From: Streptomyces calvus
GTDB lineage: Bacteria; Actinomycetota; Actinomycetes; Streptomycetales; Streptomycetaceae
DNA length: 64,000 bases
Assembly: GCF_006782915.1 (NCBI RefSeq)
Contig: NZ_VCNP01000010.1
Coordinates: 62,001 to 126,000 of the forward strand
Direction: 5' to 3'
Below the pieces are notes generated by a model. That model saw nothing but the letters and a program-made list of their open reading frames with translations. It did no database searches and was not told where the DNA came from. Positions 42,358 to 51,753 of the stretch are shown one piece after another. The stretch's first letter is position 1, and the number at the start of each line of letters is the position of its first letter. The position numbers were made by a program, and so were the translations under genes.

Positions 42358-43320
42358 ATGCCCCAGTACGGCTATTTCCTCTCGTGCGAGCAGTACGGTC
42401 CCGCCGAGCTGATCGAGCAGGCGCGGATGGCCGAGCAGGCCGGCTTCCAGGCCCTGTGGATCTCGGACCACTACCACCCGTGGAGCGACGCGCAGGGACA
42501 GAGTCCCTTCGTGTGGTCGGTGCTCGGCGCGCTGTCGGAGGCGGTGTCCCTGCCGGTGGGGACGGCGGTGACCTGTCCGACGGTGCGCGTCCACCCGGCG
42601 GTGGTGGCGCAGGCGGCGGCGACCGCCGCGGTGATGTCGCCGGAGGAGTTCCGGCTGGGCGTGGGAACGGGCGAGGCGCTGAACGAGCACATCCTCGGCG
42701 ACCCCTGGCCGCCCGCGCACATACGGCTGGGGATGCTGGAGGAGGCCATCCAGGTGATGCGCCGGCTGTTCACGGGCGAGGAGGTCAACCACCACGGCAC
42801 GCACTACACGGTGGAGAACGCCCGCCTGTACACGGTGCCGGACGGGCCCGTCCCGATCGACATCTCCGGCTTCGGCCCGGCGGCGACCAAACTCGCGGCA
42901 CGCGTCGGGGACGGCTACATCACGATGATGCCGGACGCCTCCATGGTCGAGCAGTACCGCAAGGGCGGGGGCGGCGGGAAGCCGGTCAGCGGTGGCACGA
43001 AAGTCTGCTACGGCACCGACCGCGACGACTGCGTACGCACCGTGCACCGGCTGTGGGCGAACGAGCTGCTGCCCGGCGAACTGGGCCAGGTGCTGCCCTC
43101 GCCCAAGCACTTCGAGCAGGCGCAGAGCCTGGTCACCGAGGACATGGTGGGAGGCAACCGGGTGTGCGGGGACGACGTGGACGAGCACGTCGCCGAGCTG
43201 CGCCGGTTCGCCGACGCCGGCTTCGACCGGATCTACGTCAACCAGATCGGCCCCGACCTGCGCGGCTTCTTCGACTTCTACCGCACGAAGGTGCTGCCGC
43301 AGCTCCAGCAGGCCGGCTGA
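42358..43320 (+). CDS. LLM-class F420-dependent oxidoreductase (G6PDH-like)
   Basis: 320 residues, TIM-barrel luciferase-like fold. YGYFLSCEQYGPAELIEQAR, FQALWISDHYHPWSDAQGQS, EFRLGVGTGEALNEHILGD and GDGYITMMPDASMVEQYRKG are typical of the TIGR03557-type F420-dependent glucose-6-phosphate dehydrogenase-like family. It probably reduces F420 with an unknown substrate. ATG at 42358 with GGAGG upstream. Operon with the enolase-superfamily gene (22-base gap). Confidence 0.92.
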   Translation: MPQYGYFLSCEQYGPAELIEQARMAEQAGFQALWISDHYHPWSDAQGQSPFVWSVLGALSEAVSLPVGTAVTCPTVRVHPAVVAQAAATAAVMSPEEFRLGVGTGEALNEHILGDPWPPAHIRLGMLEEAIQVMRRLFTGEEVNHHGTHYTVENARLYTVPDGPVPIDISGFGPAATKLAARVGDGYITMMPDASMVEQYRKGGGGGKPVSGGTKVCYGTDRDDCVRTVHRLWANELLPGELGQVLPSPKHFEQAQSLVTEDMVGGNRVCGDDVDEHVAELRRFADAGFDRIYVNQIGPDLRGFFDFYRTKVLPQLQQAG

Positions 43321-43342
43321 CTGCAGGGAGGACGGTCCGAGC

Positions 43343-44434
43343 ATGCAACTGCACCGACCGGGCGTCTCCGTCTACACCGTGCCGACCGACGCCCCCGAGG
43401 CGGACGGCACCCTGGCCTGGGAAACCACCACGGTGGTGGTCGTCGAGGTGTCTGCCGGTGATGCCACCGGCACCGGCTGGACGTACGGTCCGGTGGCGGT
43501 CGGCGACTTCCTGACCGAACGGCTGGCACCCCTGGTGGAGGGCAGGAGCGCGCTGGACATCCCGGCCGTGCACGACGCCCTGTGCCACTCGGTCCGCGAC
43601 ACGGGCCGCCCCGGCATCGCCTCGTGCGCGATCTCGGCGCTGGACGTCGCCCTGTGGGACCTCAAGGCCAGGCTGCTGGAACTGCCGCTGGTGGGGCTGC
43701 TCGGGGCGTGCCGGGAGCGGGTGCCGGTGTACGGCAGCGGCGGCTTCACGACGTACCACGACACGCACATGGCCGCACAGCTCAACGGCTGGGTGCACGG
43801 CCAGCACATCCCGCGCGTCAAGATCAAGGTCGGTGCGGAGTGGGGGCGGGAGGTGGCCCGCGATCTGCACCGGGTGCGCTCCGCCCGGCACGTCATCGGC
43901 GACCACGCCGAGCTGTACGTCGACGCGAACGGGGCGTACACCCGCAAGCAGGCCGTGCGGGTCGGTCACGCGTTCGCGGAGCACGGGGTGGGCTGGTTCC
44001 AGGAGCCGGTGTCCTCCGACGACCTGGACGGGCTGCGGCTGGTCCGCGACGCCGTGGTCAGCGACGTGACGGCCGGGGAGTACGGGTACGACCTGCCGTA
44101 CTTCGCGCGTCTGATCACCTCCGGTGCGGTGGACTGCCTCCAGGCGGACGCGACGCGCTGCGGCGGTCTCACCGGGTTCCTGCGGGCGGCGGCGCTCGCG
44201 GAGGCCCATGGTCTGGAGATCTCGGCGCACGGGGCGCCGCACGCCCACGCCGCCGTGGCGGCCGCCGTTGTGAACCTGCGGCACATCGAGTGGTTCCACG
44301 ACCACGTCCGGGTCGAGGACATGCTCTTCGACGGCGCGCTGGACCCCACCGGCGGCACCGTCGCCCCCGGCGCGGGCCTCGGCCACGGTCTGACCCTGCG
44401 CACGGAGGAGGTCGCGCAGTACCGGGTCGGCTGA
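43343..44434 (+). CDS. mandelate racemase/muconate-lactonizing enolase-superfamily protein
   Basis: 363 residues. KIKVG (KxK catalytic motif) at about 157, metal ligands in ELYVDANGAYTRKQA, WFQEPVSSDD and TAGEYGYDLPYF, then CLQADATRCGGLTGFLRAAA and the capping EISAHGAPHAHA. Acid-sugar dehydratase or racemase type by pattern; substrate unknown. ATG with GGGAGG upstream, directly after the F420-type oxidoreductase. Together they suggest oxidation and dehydration of a sugar-like compound. Confidence 0.93.
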   Translation: MQLHRPGVSVYTVPTDAPEADGTLAWETTTVVVVEVSAGDATGTGWTYGPVAVGDFLTERLAPLVEGRSALDIPAVHDALCHSVRDTGRPGIASCAISALDVALWDLKARLLELPLVGLLGACRERVPVYGSGGFTTYHDTHMAAQLNGWVHGQHIPRVKIKVGAEWGREVARDLHRVRSARHVIGDHAELYVDANGAYTRKQAVRVGHAFAEHGVGWFQEPVSSDDLDGLRLVRDAVVSDVTAGEYGYDLPYFARLITSGAVDCLQADATRCGGLTGFLRAAALAEAHGLEISAHGAPHAHAAVAAAVVNLRHIEWFHDHVRVEDMLFDGALDPTGGTVAPGAGLGHGLTLRTEEVAQYRVG

Positions 44435-44525
44435 GGACCGGTCGAACGTCACCCGCGACGCCCCGGTCCTGCGGGGCCCGGGGCCCAGATGCCCGCTCCC
44501 GGCGCTCCCAACTAGGCTCCTCCCC

Positions 44526-44873
44526 ATGGAGATTCTGGGTGCCACACTGCGCGTCTGCGTCGACGACATCGAGACCGCCATCCCGTTCTACGAGCGGCTG
44601 GCCGGCGGCAGAGCGCTGCGGTTCGAACGGGGCGGCGTCGAGGTCGCCGCGGTGGGCTGTTTCCTGTTGATGAGCGGTCCGGCGGCCGAGCTGGACGTGC
44701 TGCGCCGCGTCGCGGCGACCATCGCGGTGCAGGACGTCGAGGAGGCCGGCCGGGTGCTCGCGGAGATGGGCGCCGACATCATCGCGGGCCCGGTCCCCAC
44801 ACCGGTGGGCCGCAACCTCATCGCCCGGCACCCGGACGGCGCGGTCTACGAGTACGCCGACCGCCGCTCCTGA
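44526..44873 (+). CDS. VOC/glyoxalase-superfamily protein
   Basis: 115 residues. MEILGATLRVCVDDIETAIP, FYERLAGGRALRFERGGVEV and C-terminal NLIARHPDGAVYEYADRR show the beta-alpha-beta-beta-beta pattern of one VOC domain. A single VOC domain works as a dimer in bleomycin-resistance-like and dioxygenase-like proteins; substrate unknown. Upstream gap 44435-44525 has only short GC dyads. Confidence 0.88.
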   Translation: MEILGATLRVCVDDIETAIPFYERLAGGRALRFERGGVEVAAVGCFLLMSGPAAELDVLRRVAATIAVQDVEEAGRVLAEMGADIIAGPVPTPVGRNLIARHPDGAVYEYADRRS

Positions 44874-44970
44874 CGGCGCGGTCGGGGCACGGGGCGGCAT
44901 CCGGAAGCCGGCCGGCGCGCAGCGGTTGCGGCCGGGGTTCCGTGGAGGCCGCCCCCGGCCCGCCGAAACT

Positions 44971-45864
44971 TCAGGTGAAGGCCGACACCACGGTGTCGGT
45001 CAGGAGCGCACCGGCCGTCGCGTCGGGGTCGAGGTCGGGGTCGTAGATGGTGACGGTGAGGCCGACGCACTGCGGCGCGGTGAGCAACGGGCGCAGCAGT
45101 GCGAGGAGTTCGTCCGGCTGGAGGCCGTCCGGGTCGGGGCTGTCGACGGCGGGCATGACGGACGGGTCGAGGACGTCGGCGTCCAGGTGCACCCAAAAGC
45201 CGTCGAGTCCCGGCGCCGCATAGGACCGCACGGTGGCGCCGGCCATCGCGTCGGCGCCCCACTCGCGCAGGTCCCCGACGGTGACGACGGGGATCTTCAG
45301 CGCGGCGAGTTCGGCGCGTTCCTCCTCGAAGTAGTCGCGGATGCCGAGGAACCGCACGTCCTCGTCCCGCAGATACGGCCTGAGCCCCTCCAGGTCGGTG
45401 AGGTCCCGCTGGCCGCGCCCGGTGGCCAGGGCGACCTCCTCGCCGCCGGCCGCGCCGACACGGTCCGAGTTGCCGGGATGGCGGAAGTCCGGGGAGGCGT
45501 CCACGGCGACCAGCCCGTACCGTCCCAGGCGGCGCAGCGCGAGCGAGGCACCGAGCTGGACGGAGCAGTCGCCGCCGAGGACGACGGTCAGATCACCGGC
45601 GCGCACATGGTGCTCGATCCGGTCGGCGAGCTTGCGGGTGTAGGCGGCGAGGGCGGCCGCGTTGAAGACGCCGTCGCCCTCCTGCCAGTCGCCCCGGTCG
45701 TAGCGCGGCGGCACCACCACCCCGCCCTCCGCCGCGTTCAGCCGCTGGACGATCCGCTGTTCGCGCAGGGCTCCGGCCAGCTTGTGGCAGCCGGGCACGG
45801 TGCCGGGAGCGGGCGGGCGCAGCCCCAGGTTGGAGGGGGCGTCCACCACGACGATGTTCCGCAT
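44971..45864 (-). CDS. arginase/agmatinase-fold protein with altered metal ligands
   Basis: 297 residues. Arginase fold with TVVLGGDCSVQLGASLALRR, LVAVDASPDFRHPGNSDRVG and GFWVHLDADVLDPSVMPAVD. The last, DxDxxDP, is intact. In true arginases the first motif is GGDHS and the second DAHxD; here the first His is Cys and the second is Ser, so two Mn-ligand histidines appear replaced. Other ureohydrolase-like proteins with GGDC exist. The third Met (45864, GAGG upstream) is chosen over 45873 and 45879. Confidence 0.85.
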   Translation of the reverse strand: MRNIVVVDAPSNLGLRPPAPGTVPGCHKLAGALREQRIVQRLNAAEGGVVVPPRYDRGDWQEGDGVFNAAALAAYTRKLADRIEHHVRAGDLTVVLGGDCSVQLGASLALRRLGRYGLVAVDASPDFRHPGNSDRVGAAGGEEVALATGRGQRDLTDLEGLRPYLRDEDVRFLGIRDYFEEERAELAALKIPVVTVGDLREWGADAMAGATVRSYAAPGLDGFWVHLDADVLDPSVMPAVDSPDPDGLQPDELLALLRPLLTAPQCVGLTVTIYDPDLDPDATAGALLTDTVVSAFT

Positions 45865-45947
45865 GCCGATCATCCTCACCCACAGGGAGTTCGGTATTCA
45901 ACGACTTTGCACGGCGCGGCGGGCACGACCCGTGGACGCGGGGGCGG

Positions 45948-46514
45948 TCAGGTCGAGGGCGGTGTCGTCCCGGTCATCTCACTGGTGATGGCCCACCGTT
46001 GGTGGTCGCGCCAGGCCCCGTCGATGAACAGCATCTTCGGTGAGAAGCCCTCCAGGCGGAAACCGCAGGCGCGGGCCAGCGCGATGGAGGCGGTGTTGCC
46101 CGGCTGCACGTTGATCTCCAGCCGGTGCAGCCGCATCGGCCCGAAGGCGTGGCGCACCACCAGGTCCAGCGCTTCGCGCATGAGTCCGCGTCCCGCCGCG
46201 TGGGCGAAGGCGCCGTAACCGAGCGCCCCGCACCGGAAGCCGCCCTCGACGATGTTGTTGATGTTGATGAACCCGGCGAGGGCGCCGTCCGCCTCCTTCT
46301 CGCAGACGAGGAACCCCGCCTTGGTGGGGTCCTCGATGAGCCGTCCCGCGTAGCTGGTGTACGCGTCGGCGCTGTCCGGCGGGAACAGCCACGGGTGGTG
46401 GAGGTCCTTGCTCTCCCGGACGCGGGCGGTGAACTCGGCACCGTCCGCGTACGTGAAGTGGCGCAGCCCCACGCGGCGGCCTTCGGCGAGGTAGCGGGAA
46501 GCGGTGTGCGGCAT
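45948..46514 (-). CDS. GNAT acetyltransferase, RimJ-like
   Basis: 188 residues. GRRVGLRHFTYADGAEF, FLVCEKEADGALAGFININN, GALGYGAFAHAAGRGLMREA (acetyl-CoA loop) and INVQPGNTASIALARACGFR, with EGFSPKMLFIDGAWRDHQRW at the end, match ribosomal-protein N-acetyltransferase-type GNATs. Target unknown. Between the arginase-like gene and the peptidase operon on the same strand. Confidence 0.93.
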   Translation of the reverse strand: MPHTASRYLAEGRRVGLRHFTYADGAEFTARVRESKDLHHPWLFPPDSADAYTSYAGRLIEDPTKAGFLVCEKEADGALAGFININNIVEGGFRCGALGYGAFAHAAGRGLMREALDLVVRHAFGPMRLHRLEINVQPGNTASIALARACGFRLEGFSPKMLFIDGAWRDHQRWAITSEMTGTTPPST

Positions 46515-46605
46515 CCTGCCAGCCTACGACGGGCCCTCGGGTCGCGCGATGCCCGGTGGTCCCGGCGCACGGCACCGCGGCCCACCGCGCGCGGCCTCGG
46601 ACGGC

Positions 46606-47538
46606 TCAGTCCAGCGCCGGTTCGTCCAGCGTCAACGTGCCCGCGTCGGCGTCGAGTTCGGCCGTCACACCGAAGGGAACGGTGAGCGCGTCGTCGCAGT
46701 GGCCGAACCCGAACTCCTCGGCCACCGGCACCCCGAGCCCGCCGAGCCGGTCGGCGAGCATCGCCCGCACCCCGTCGTACGGCTCGCACTGCGCCCAGGA
46801 CCCGAGCAGCAGCCCGCGTACCCCGTCCAGCCAGCCGGACCGCAGCAGCTGCGTGAGGTAGCGGTCGATCCGGTACGGCTCCTCCCCCACGTCCTCCAGG
46901 CACAGCAGCCCGCCGTCCGCCGAGGGCCGGGCGTGCGGAGTGCCGAGGTCGGCGGCGAGCAGCGAGAGGCAGCCGCCGAGCGTGACCCCGCGCGCCCGTC
47001 CCGGCACCAGCGCGGTGCCGTCGGAGCGGACGGTGCGGACCGTCTCGGGCGCGAACAGCGTGGCTCGGAGGTGGTCCTGGGCCCGCGCGCTCTTGGCGAA
47101 GTCCACGCCCGCCGCCATCGGCCCGTGCAGTGTGACCAGGCCGAGCCGCACCGCGAACGCCTCGTGCAGCGCGGTGATGTCGCTGAAGCCGACGAACACC
47201 TTCGGCCCGGCCGCCCGCATCGCCTCCCAGTCCAGCAGGTCGACCATGCGCTGCGCGCCGTAGCCGCCGCGGGCGCAGATCACCGCGTCGACGGCCGGGT
47301 CGCACCAGGCGGACTGCAGGTCGGCGGCCCGGTCGGCGTCGCTGCCCGCCAGGTAGTCGAACTCGCCGTGCCGGTCCAGCACATGGGGAGCCACCACCGG
47401 GTCGAGGTCCCAGCCGCGCAGCACGTCCAGCCCGGTCTGGAGCCGCTCCTCGGGCACCGGGCCGCTGGGCGCGACGACGGCCACGCGGGCGCCGGGGGCC
47501 AGCCGGGCCGGGCGGCGCAGCGGTCGTGCCCCGCTCAC
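46606..47538 (-). CDS. S66 LD-carboxypeptidase (muramoyl-tetrapeptide carboxypeptidase family)
   Basis: 310 residues. Cleaves the L-D bond of murein tetrapeptides or related peptides. Ser nucleophile in KVFVGFSDITALHEAF, Glu in CLEDVGEEPYRIDR and His in EFGFGHCDDALTVPFG match the S66 catalytic triad; ICARGGYGAQRMVDLLD is also conserved. No signal peptide, so it acts on imported or recycled peptides. GTG start overlaps the S9 stop (GTGA). Last gene of the four-peptidase operon. Confidence 0.94.
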   Translation of the reverse strand: MSGARPLRRPARLAPGARVAVVAPSGPVPEERLQTGLDVLRGWDLDPVVAPHVLDRHGEFDYLAGSDADRAADLQSAWCDPAVDAVICARGGYGAQRMVDLLDWEAMRAAGPKVFVGFSDITALHEAFAVRLGLVTLHGPMAAGVDFAKSARAQDHLRATLFAPETVRTVRSDGTALVPGRARGVTLGGCLSLLAADLGTPHARPSADGGLLCLEDVGEEPYRIDRYLTQLLRSGWLDGVRGLLLGSWAQCEPYDGVRAMLADRLGGLGVPVAEEFGFGHCDDALTVPFGVTAELDADAGTLTLDEPALD

Positions 47539-49490
47539 GTGCCCAGCTCCAGGACCGGGACGCCGGGCACCTTCAAGCCGAACACCTGGGCGTACAGGGA
47601 GAGTTCGGCCTCCAGGGCGCGCACCATCGTCTCCGCCCGCCGGAAGCCGTGCCCCTCGCCTGCGAAGGTGAGGTAGGCGTGCGGTACGCCCCGGCCGGCC
47701 AGCCGGTTCAGGAACCGCTCGCACTGCACGGGCGGGCAGATCACGTCGTCCAGCCCCTGGAGCAGCAGGAACGGTACGGAGAGGCGGTCGGCGTGCGTGG
47801 TGGGCGAGCGTTCCGCGTACCGCTCGGGGACTTCGGCGAGCGGGCCGATCAGGGTCTCGAGGTACTGCGACTCGAAGTCGTGGGTCTCGCCGCTGCTCCA
47901 GCCGGTGAGGTCGAGCACCGGGTAGATGATGGTGCCGCAGGCGTAGACGTCGGTCGTGGTGAGCGAGGCGGCCGTGGTCCAGCCGCCTGCGCTGCCGCCC
48001 CGGACGGCGAGCCGGTTCCGGTCGGCGGTGCCCTCGTCGGCGAGGGCCAGCGCGACGGCGGCGCAGTCCTCGACGTCGACGACGCCCCACTGTCCGCGCA
48101 GCCGGTTGCGGTAGGCGCGCCCGTAGCCGGTGGAGCCGCCGTAGTTGACCTCGGCGACGCCGATGCCGCGCGAGGTGAAGTAGGCGATCTCCAGGTCGAG
48201 CACGAGCGGCACCCGGCCGGTGGGTCCGCCGTGCGCCCAGATCACGTACGGGGGCAGCTCACCGGCGGGGCCGGTGCAGTCCGGGTTGCGCGGCGGGTGA
48301 AGGTGGGCGTGGATCTCGCGGCCGTCCGGTCCGGTGAACGTGCGGACCTGCGGCTCGGGGTAGTAGGCGGGGTCCACGGCGTCCCGGTGCGCGGCGCCGA
48401 TCACGCGCGCCCGTCCCGTCCGGGTGTCCAGCTCCACCACCTCGTGGGCGGTGCGCGGGCCGGCCCCGACGGCGACGACCCGTTCGCCGTGTGCCGCGAG
48501 ACAGGCCGCGAACTCGCTCCACGGGCCTGCCGCGTCGACCACCTCACCGGTCTCGGGGTCGAGTATGCCGAGCGCGAGGGCGCCCTTGCCGTGCAGGACG
48601 GCGACCAGGCCGCCGTCCAGCGGGGCGAACCAGCGGTGTCCGAGCTTCCACAGCGGGCCGCCGAACTCCTCCTCGCGCGGGCAGAGCGGCTCCCCGTCGC
48701 GGTAGAGGTTCCACCAGCCGGTGCGGTCACTCGCGTACAGCAGCCGGCCGTCGTGGCTCCAGTCGGCCTGGGCGACGGACTCCTCGGGTCCGCCGGCCAC
48801 CGTACGGGCCTCGCCCAGGGTGCCGTCGGGGGTGACGTCGGCGACGAGGAGTTCGGTGCCGTCCCACGGCATGCGCGGGTGGTCCCAGGCGATCCAGGCG
48901 GCGCGCCGCCCGTCCGGCGCGAGGCGCGGCCCGGTGACGAACCGGTGCCGTCCGTCGCTCAGTTCGCGCACCGCGCCGCGGTCCTCGGCGGCGGAGCCGT
49001 CCAGCGGTACAGCGGCCAGGACGCGGCGCACGTCGCCTGGGCCGTCGCCGGTGAACTCCTCCAGGACGCACCACACCTCGCCGCGCTCCGGCAGCAGGAC
49101 GGGCTCGGCCCAGCGCAGCCCCTGCCCGACCGGCGACACAGGAGTGAGCGGGCGCGGCTCGCCGCCCGGCTCGAACCGGTACAGGCGCTGGTCGGCGAAG
49201 TGCACGAACACCACGAGCGGGCTGCCGTCGTCGCCGACGGTGCCGGCCCAGGGCCGGCCGCCGTACTCGATGACGCGGCTGCGCACGTTCCACGGCGCCG
49301 GGAGGACGGACTCCTCGGTGCCGTCGGCGTGCCGCCGCACCAGGGCGCGCCGGCCCGCCTCGGCGGGCCGGGGCTCGGTCCACCACACCTCGTCCCCGAC
49401 GAAGCCCACGAACTCGGGGCTGCCGTCGTGGGCCGCGGCGGTGGCCGCGTCGATGGGCGAGGGCCACTCGCCGTACGCCAGGGTCTGCAC
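47535..49490 (-). CDS. S9-family prolyl-oligopeptidase-like serine peptidase
   Basis: 651 residues. An N-terminal beta-propeller (about 1-380) covers an alpha/beta hydrolase domain. Ser is in AVRGGSAGGWTTAASL, Asp in FLLLQGLDDVICPPVQ and His in TFAGEGHGFRRAE. The GTG at 49490 has GGGGGAG upstream; an upstream ATG frame overlaps the M20 gene and lacks support. Cytoplasmic. It follows the M20 gene by 16 bases and overlaps the S66 gene by 4 bp. Confidence 0.93.
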   Translation of the reverse strand: MQTLAYGEWPSPIDAATAAAHDGSPEFVGFVGDEVWWTEPRPAEAGRRALVRRHADGTEESVLPAPWNVRSRVIEYGGRPWAGTVGDDGSPLVVFVHFADQRLYRFEPGGEPRPLTPVSPVGQGLRWAEPVLLPERGEVWCVLEEFTGDGPGDVRRVLAAVPLDGSAAEDRGAVRELSDGRHRFVTGPRLAPDGRRAAWIAWDHPRMPWDGTELLVADVTPDGTLGEARTVAGGPEESVAQADWSHDGRLLYASDRTGWWNLYRDGEPLCPREEEFGGPLWKLGHRWFAPLDGGLVAVLHGKGALALGILDPETGEVVDAAGPWSEFAACLAAHGERVVAVGAGPRTAHEVVELDTRTGRARVIGAAHRDAVDPAYYPEPQVRTFTGPDGREIHAHLHPPRNPDCTGPAGELPPYVIWAHGGPTGRVPLVLDLEIAYFTSRGIGVAEVNYGGSTGYGRAYRNRLRGQWGVVDVEDCAAVALALADEGTADRNRLAVRGGSAGGWTTAASLTTTDVYACGTIIYPVLDLTGWSSGETHDFESQYLETLIGPLAEVPERYAERSPTTHADRLSVPFLLLQGLDDVICPPVQCERFLNRLAGRGVPHAYLTFAGEGHGFRRAETMVRALEAELSLYAQVFGLKVPGVPVLELGT

Positions 49491-49506
49491 TGTCTCCCCC
49501 ACTCGT

Positions 49507-50811
49507 TCAGGCGGTCCGCAGGAACCGGTCGAGGACATGGACGCCGAAGTGGAGCGCCTCGACCGGGACGCGCTCGTCGACCCCGTGGAAGAGGGCCTGG
49601 TAGTCGAAGCCCTCGGGCAGCTTCAGCGGGGCGAAGCCGTAGCCGGTGATGCCGAGCCGGGAGAACTGCTTGGCGTCCGTGCCGCCCGACATGCAGTACG
49701 GCACCACGTGTCCCTCGGGTGCGAACTCCTCGACGGCGGCCCGCATCCGGGCGAACGTCGGCGAGTCCACCGGAGCCTGGAGGGCCACTTCGTGGTGCGC
49801 GAACTCCCAGTCGACGTCCGGTCCTGTGAGCCGGTCCATGGTGGCGCGGAACTCGTCCTCGGCGCCGGACAGGTAGCGGCCGTCGACGTGCGCCACGGCC
49901 TCTCCGGGGATCACGTTGAGCTTGTAGCCGGCGTCCAGCATGGTCGGGTTGGCGCTGTTGCGGACGGTGGCCTCGACGAGCTTCCCGGCCGTGCCCAGCT
50001 TGTCCAGCAGCGCGTCCACGTCGCTCAGGTCGGTCTCGATGCCGTACAGGGCGGCGAGTTCACCGAGTGCGGCCCGCACGGTCGGGGTGAGGCGCAGCGG
50101 CCATTCGTGCTCGCCGATGCGGGTGATGGCGGCGGCGAGGCGGGTCACCGCGTTCTCCCGGTTGACCTTGGAGCCGTGGCCGGCCCGGCCGCGCGCGGTG
50201 AGCTTCAGCCAGGCGGTGCCGCGCTCGCCGGCGGCGATGGGGTAGAGCTGCCGTCCGTCGCCGTCGTGGAAGGTGAACGCGCCGGACTCGCTGATGCCTT
50301 CGGTGCAGCCCTCGAAGAGGTGGGCGTGCCGGTCGGCGAGGAACCCGGAGCCGTCCTCGGCGCTGGCCTCCTCGTCGGCGGTGAACGCGATCACCATGTC
50401 GCGCCGGGGGCGGACGCCTTCACGGGCCCAGGACCGCACCACGGCGAGGATCATCGCGTCCATGTTCTTCATGTCGACGGCGCCGCGTCCCCAGACGACG
50501 CCGTCGCGGACCTCGCCGGAGAACGGGTGCACGCTCCAGTCGGCGGCCTCGGCCGGTACGACGTCCAGGTGGCCGTGGACGAGCAGCGCGTCGGCGGACG
50601 GGTCGGTGCCCTCCAGACGGGCGACGACGTTGGTGCGGCCGGGGGTGCGTTCGAGGAGGACCGGTTCCAGGCCGGCCTCGGCGAGCCGCGCGGCGGCGTA
50701 CTCGGCGGCGGGCCGCTCCCGGCAGTCGCCCCCGCCCCGGTTGGTCGTGTCGATCCGGATCAGGTCCGACGTGAACGTCACGACCTCGTCCAGGGCCCGC
50801 TCGTCAGCCAT
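49507..50811 (-). CDS. M20 metallopeptidase
   Basis: 434 residues. Zn ligands and catalytic residues in ADALLVHGHLDVVPAEAADW, VWGRGAVDMKNMDAM, IAFTADEEASAEDGSGFLAD and YQALFHGVDERVPVEALHF; the central dimerisation domain begins near residue 210. Aminoacylase/carboxypeptidase or dipeptidase type. ATG at 50811 with GGAGGAG; overlaps the M55 gene by 8 bp. No signal peptide. Confidence 0.94.
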   Translation of the reverse strand: MADERALDEVVTFTSDLIRIDTTNRGGGDCRERPAAEYAAARLAEAGLEPVLLERTPGRTNVVARLEGTDPSADALLVHGHLDVVPAEAADWSVHPFSGEVRDGVVWGRGAVDMKNMDAMILAVVRSWAREGVRPRRDMVIAFTADEEASAEDGSGFLADRHAHLFEGCTEGISESGAFTFHDGDGRQLYPIAAGERGTAWLKLTARGRAGHGSKVNRENAVTRLAAAITRIGEHEWPLRLTPTVRAALGELAALYGIETDLSDVDALLDKLGTAGKLVEATVRNSANPTMLDAGYKLNVIPGEAVAHVDGRYLSGAEDEFRATMDRLTGPDVDWEFAHHEVALQAPVDSPTFARMRAAVEEFAPEGHVVPYCMSGGTDAKQFSRLGITGYGFAPLKLPEGFDYQALFHGVDERVPVEALHFGVHVLDRFLRTA

Positions 50812-51637
50812 ACTGCTCCTCCACCGCGGCCGAGGCGATCGTGGTGACCGCCTTGAAGGTGCGGATCCCGTCGTACATGGTCCCGCTGGTGTACTGGACC
50901 TTCCGCTCACCGGTGCGGGTCACGCCCGGCACCACGGTGGCGGCCATCGCCAGGTGCTCGGCGTCGAACTCCACCGCCACGGTGAACGGTCCGCCGTCGA
51001 CCGGCTCCCGGCGCACCGCGAGCGCGGCCGCCTCCTTGGCCGCGGCGCGGATGTCGGCGGCCGTGCGGGCCGGTGTCCGGCACACGGCCGCGTACCGGGA
51101 CACGTGGTCCTTGACGGCGACCTTCAGCGCCTCGGGCGCGTAACCGAGGGCGTCCTCGCAGGCGACGTCGTCTCCTGTGACGAGGATCACCGGCACCCCG
51201 TACTCGGCGACCACGTGCGCGTTGAGCAGTCCTTCGCTGGCCCGTACGTCGTTGATCCACACCCCGGTGATGGAGTTGGCGAGGAAGGTGTGGGCGAGGA
51301 CGCCCTCCATGCCGGCTCCGGCGTGGTAGCCGACGAAGGCGATGCCGTCGACGTCGCCGTGCTGCACGCCCTCCACCATCGACAGGGACTTGTGCCGGCC
51401 GGTGAGCATCTGCGCCCGGTCGTCCAGCTGTTCCAGCAGCAGGTTGCGCATGGTCCAGTGGGCCTCGTTGATGAGCACCTCGTCGGCGCCGCCGTCGAAG
51501 AAGCCCTGGACGGCGGCGTTGACGTCCGAGGTGAACATCGACCGGCACCGCTCCCACTGGGGAGTCCCCGGCAGGACGTCGGCCGGCCAGGTGACACCGG
51601 TGGCGCCCTCCATGTCGGCGCTGATGAGGATCTTCAT
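50804..51637 (-). CDS. M55 D-aminopeptidase (DppA family)
   Basis: 277 residues. MKILISADMEGATGV, EVLINEAHWTMRNLL, FVGYHAGAGMEGVLAHTF, VWINDVRASEGLLNA and VILVTGDDVACEDALG are the conserved Zn- and nucleophile-bearing blocks of DppA, which removes N-terminal D-amino acids. First gene of a same-strand peptidase operon. Start MKILISAD at 51637 has no clear ribosome-binding site, and TAGCGT about 12 bases upstream could be a -10 element, so the message may be almost leaderless. Confidence 0.94.
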   Translation of the reverse strand: MKILISADMEGATGVTWPADVLPGTPQWERCRSMFTSDVNAAVQGFFDGGADEVLINEAHWTMRNLLLEQLDDRAQMLTGRHKSLSMVEGVQHGDVDGIAFVGYHAGAGMEGVLAHTFLANSITGVWINDVRASEGLLNAHVVAEYGVPVILVTGDDVACEDALGYAPEALKVAVKDHVSRYAAVCRTPARTAADIRAAAKEAAALAVRREPVDGGPFTVAVEFDAEHLAMAATVVPGVTRTGERKVQYTSGTMYDGIRTFKAVTTIASAAVEEQYG

Positions 51638-51753
51638 GCGGGACACGCTACGTGCTTCCGCCGAATTCCGGCCAGCCTGTGGATAACTCTCACCGGTCCA
51701 GACCAGTGACGGGTCCGTGCGGTGTCGTCCCGGCCCTCCTGGCCTGCGACGTC

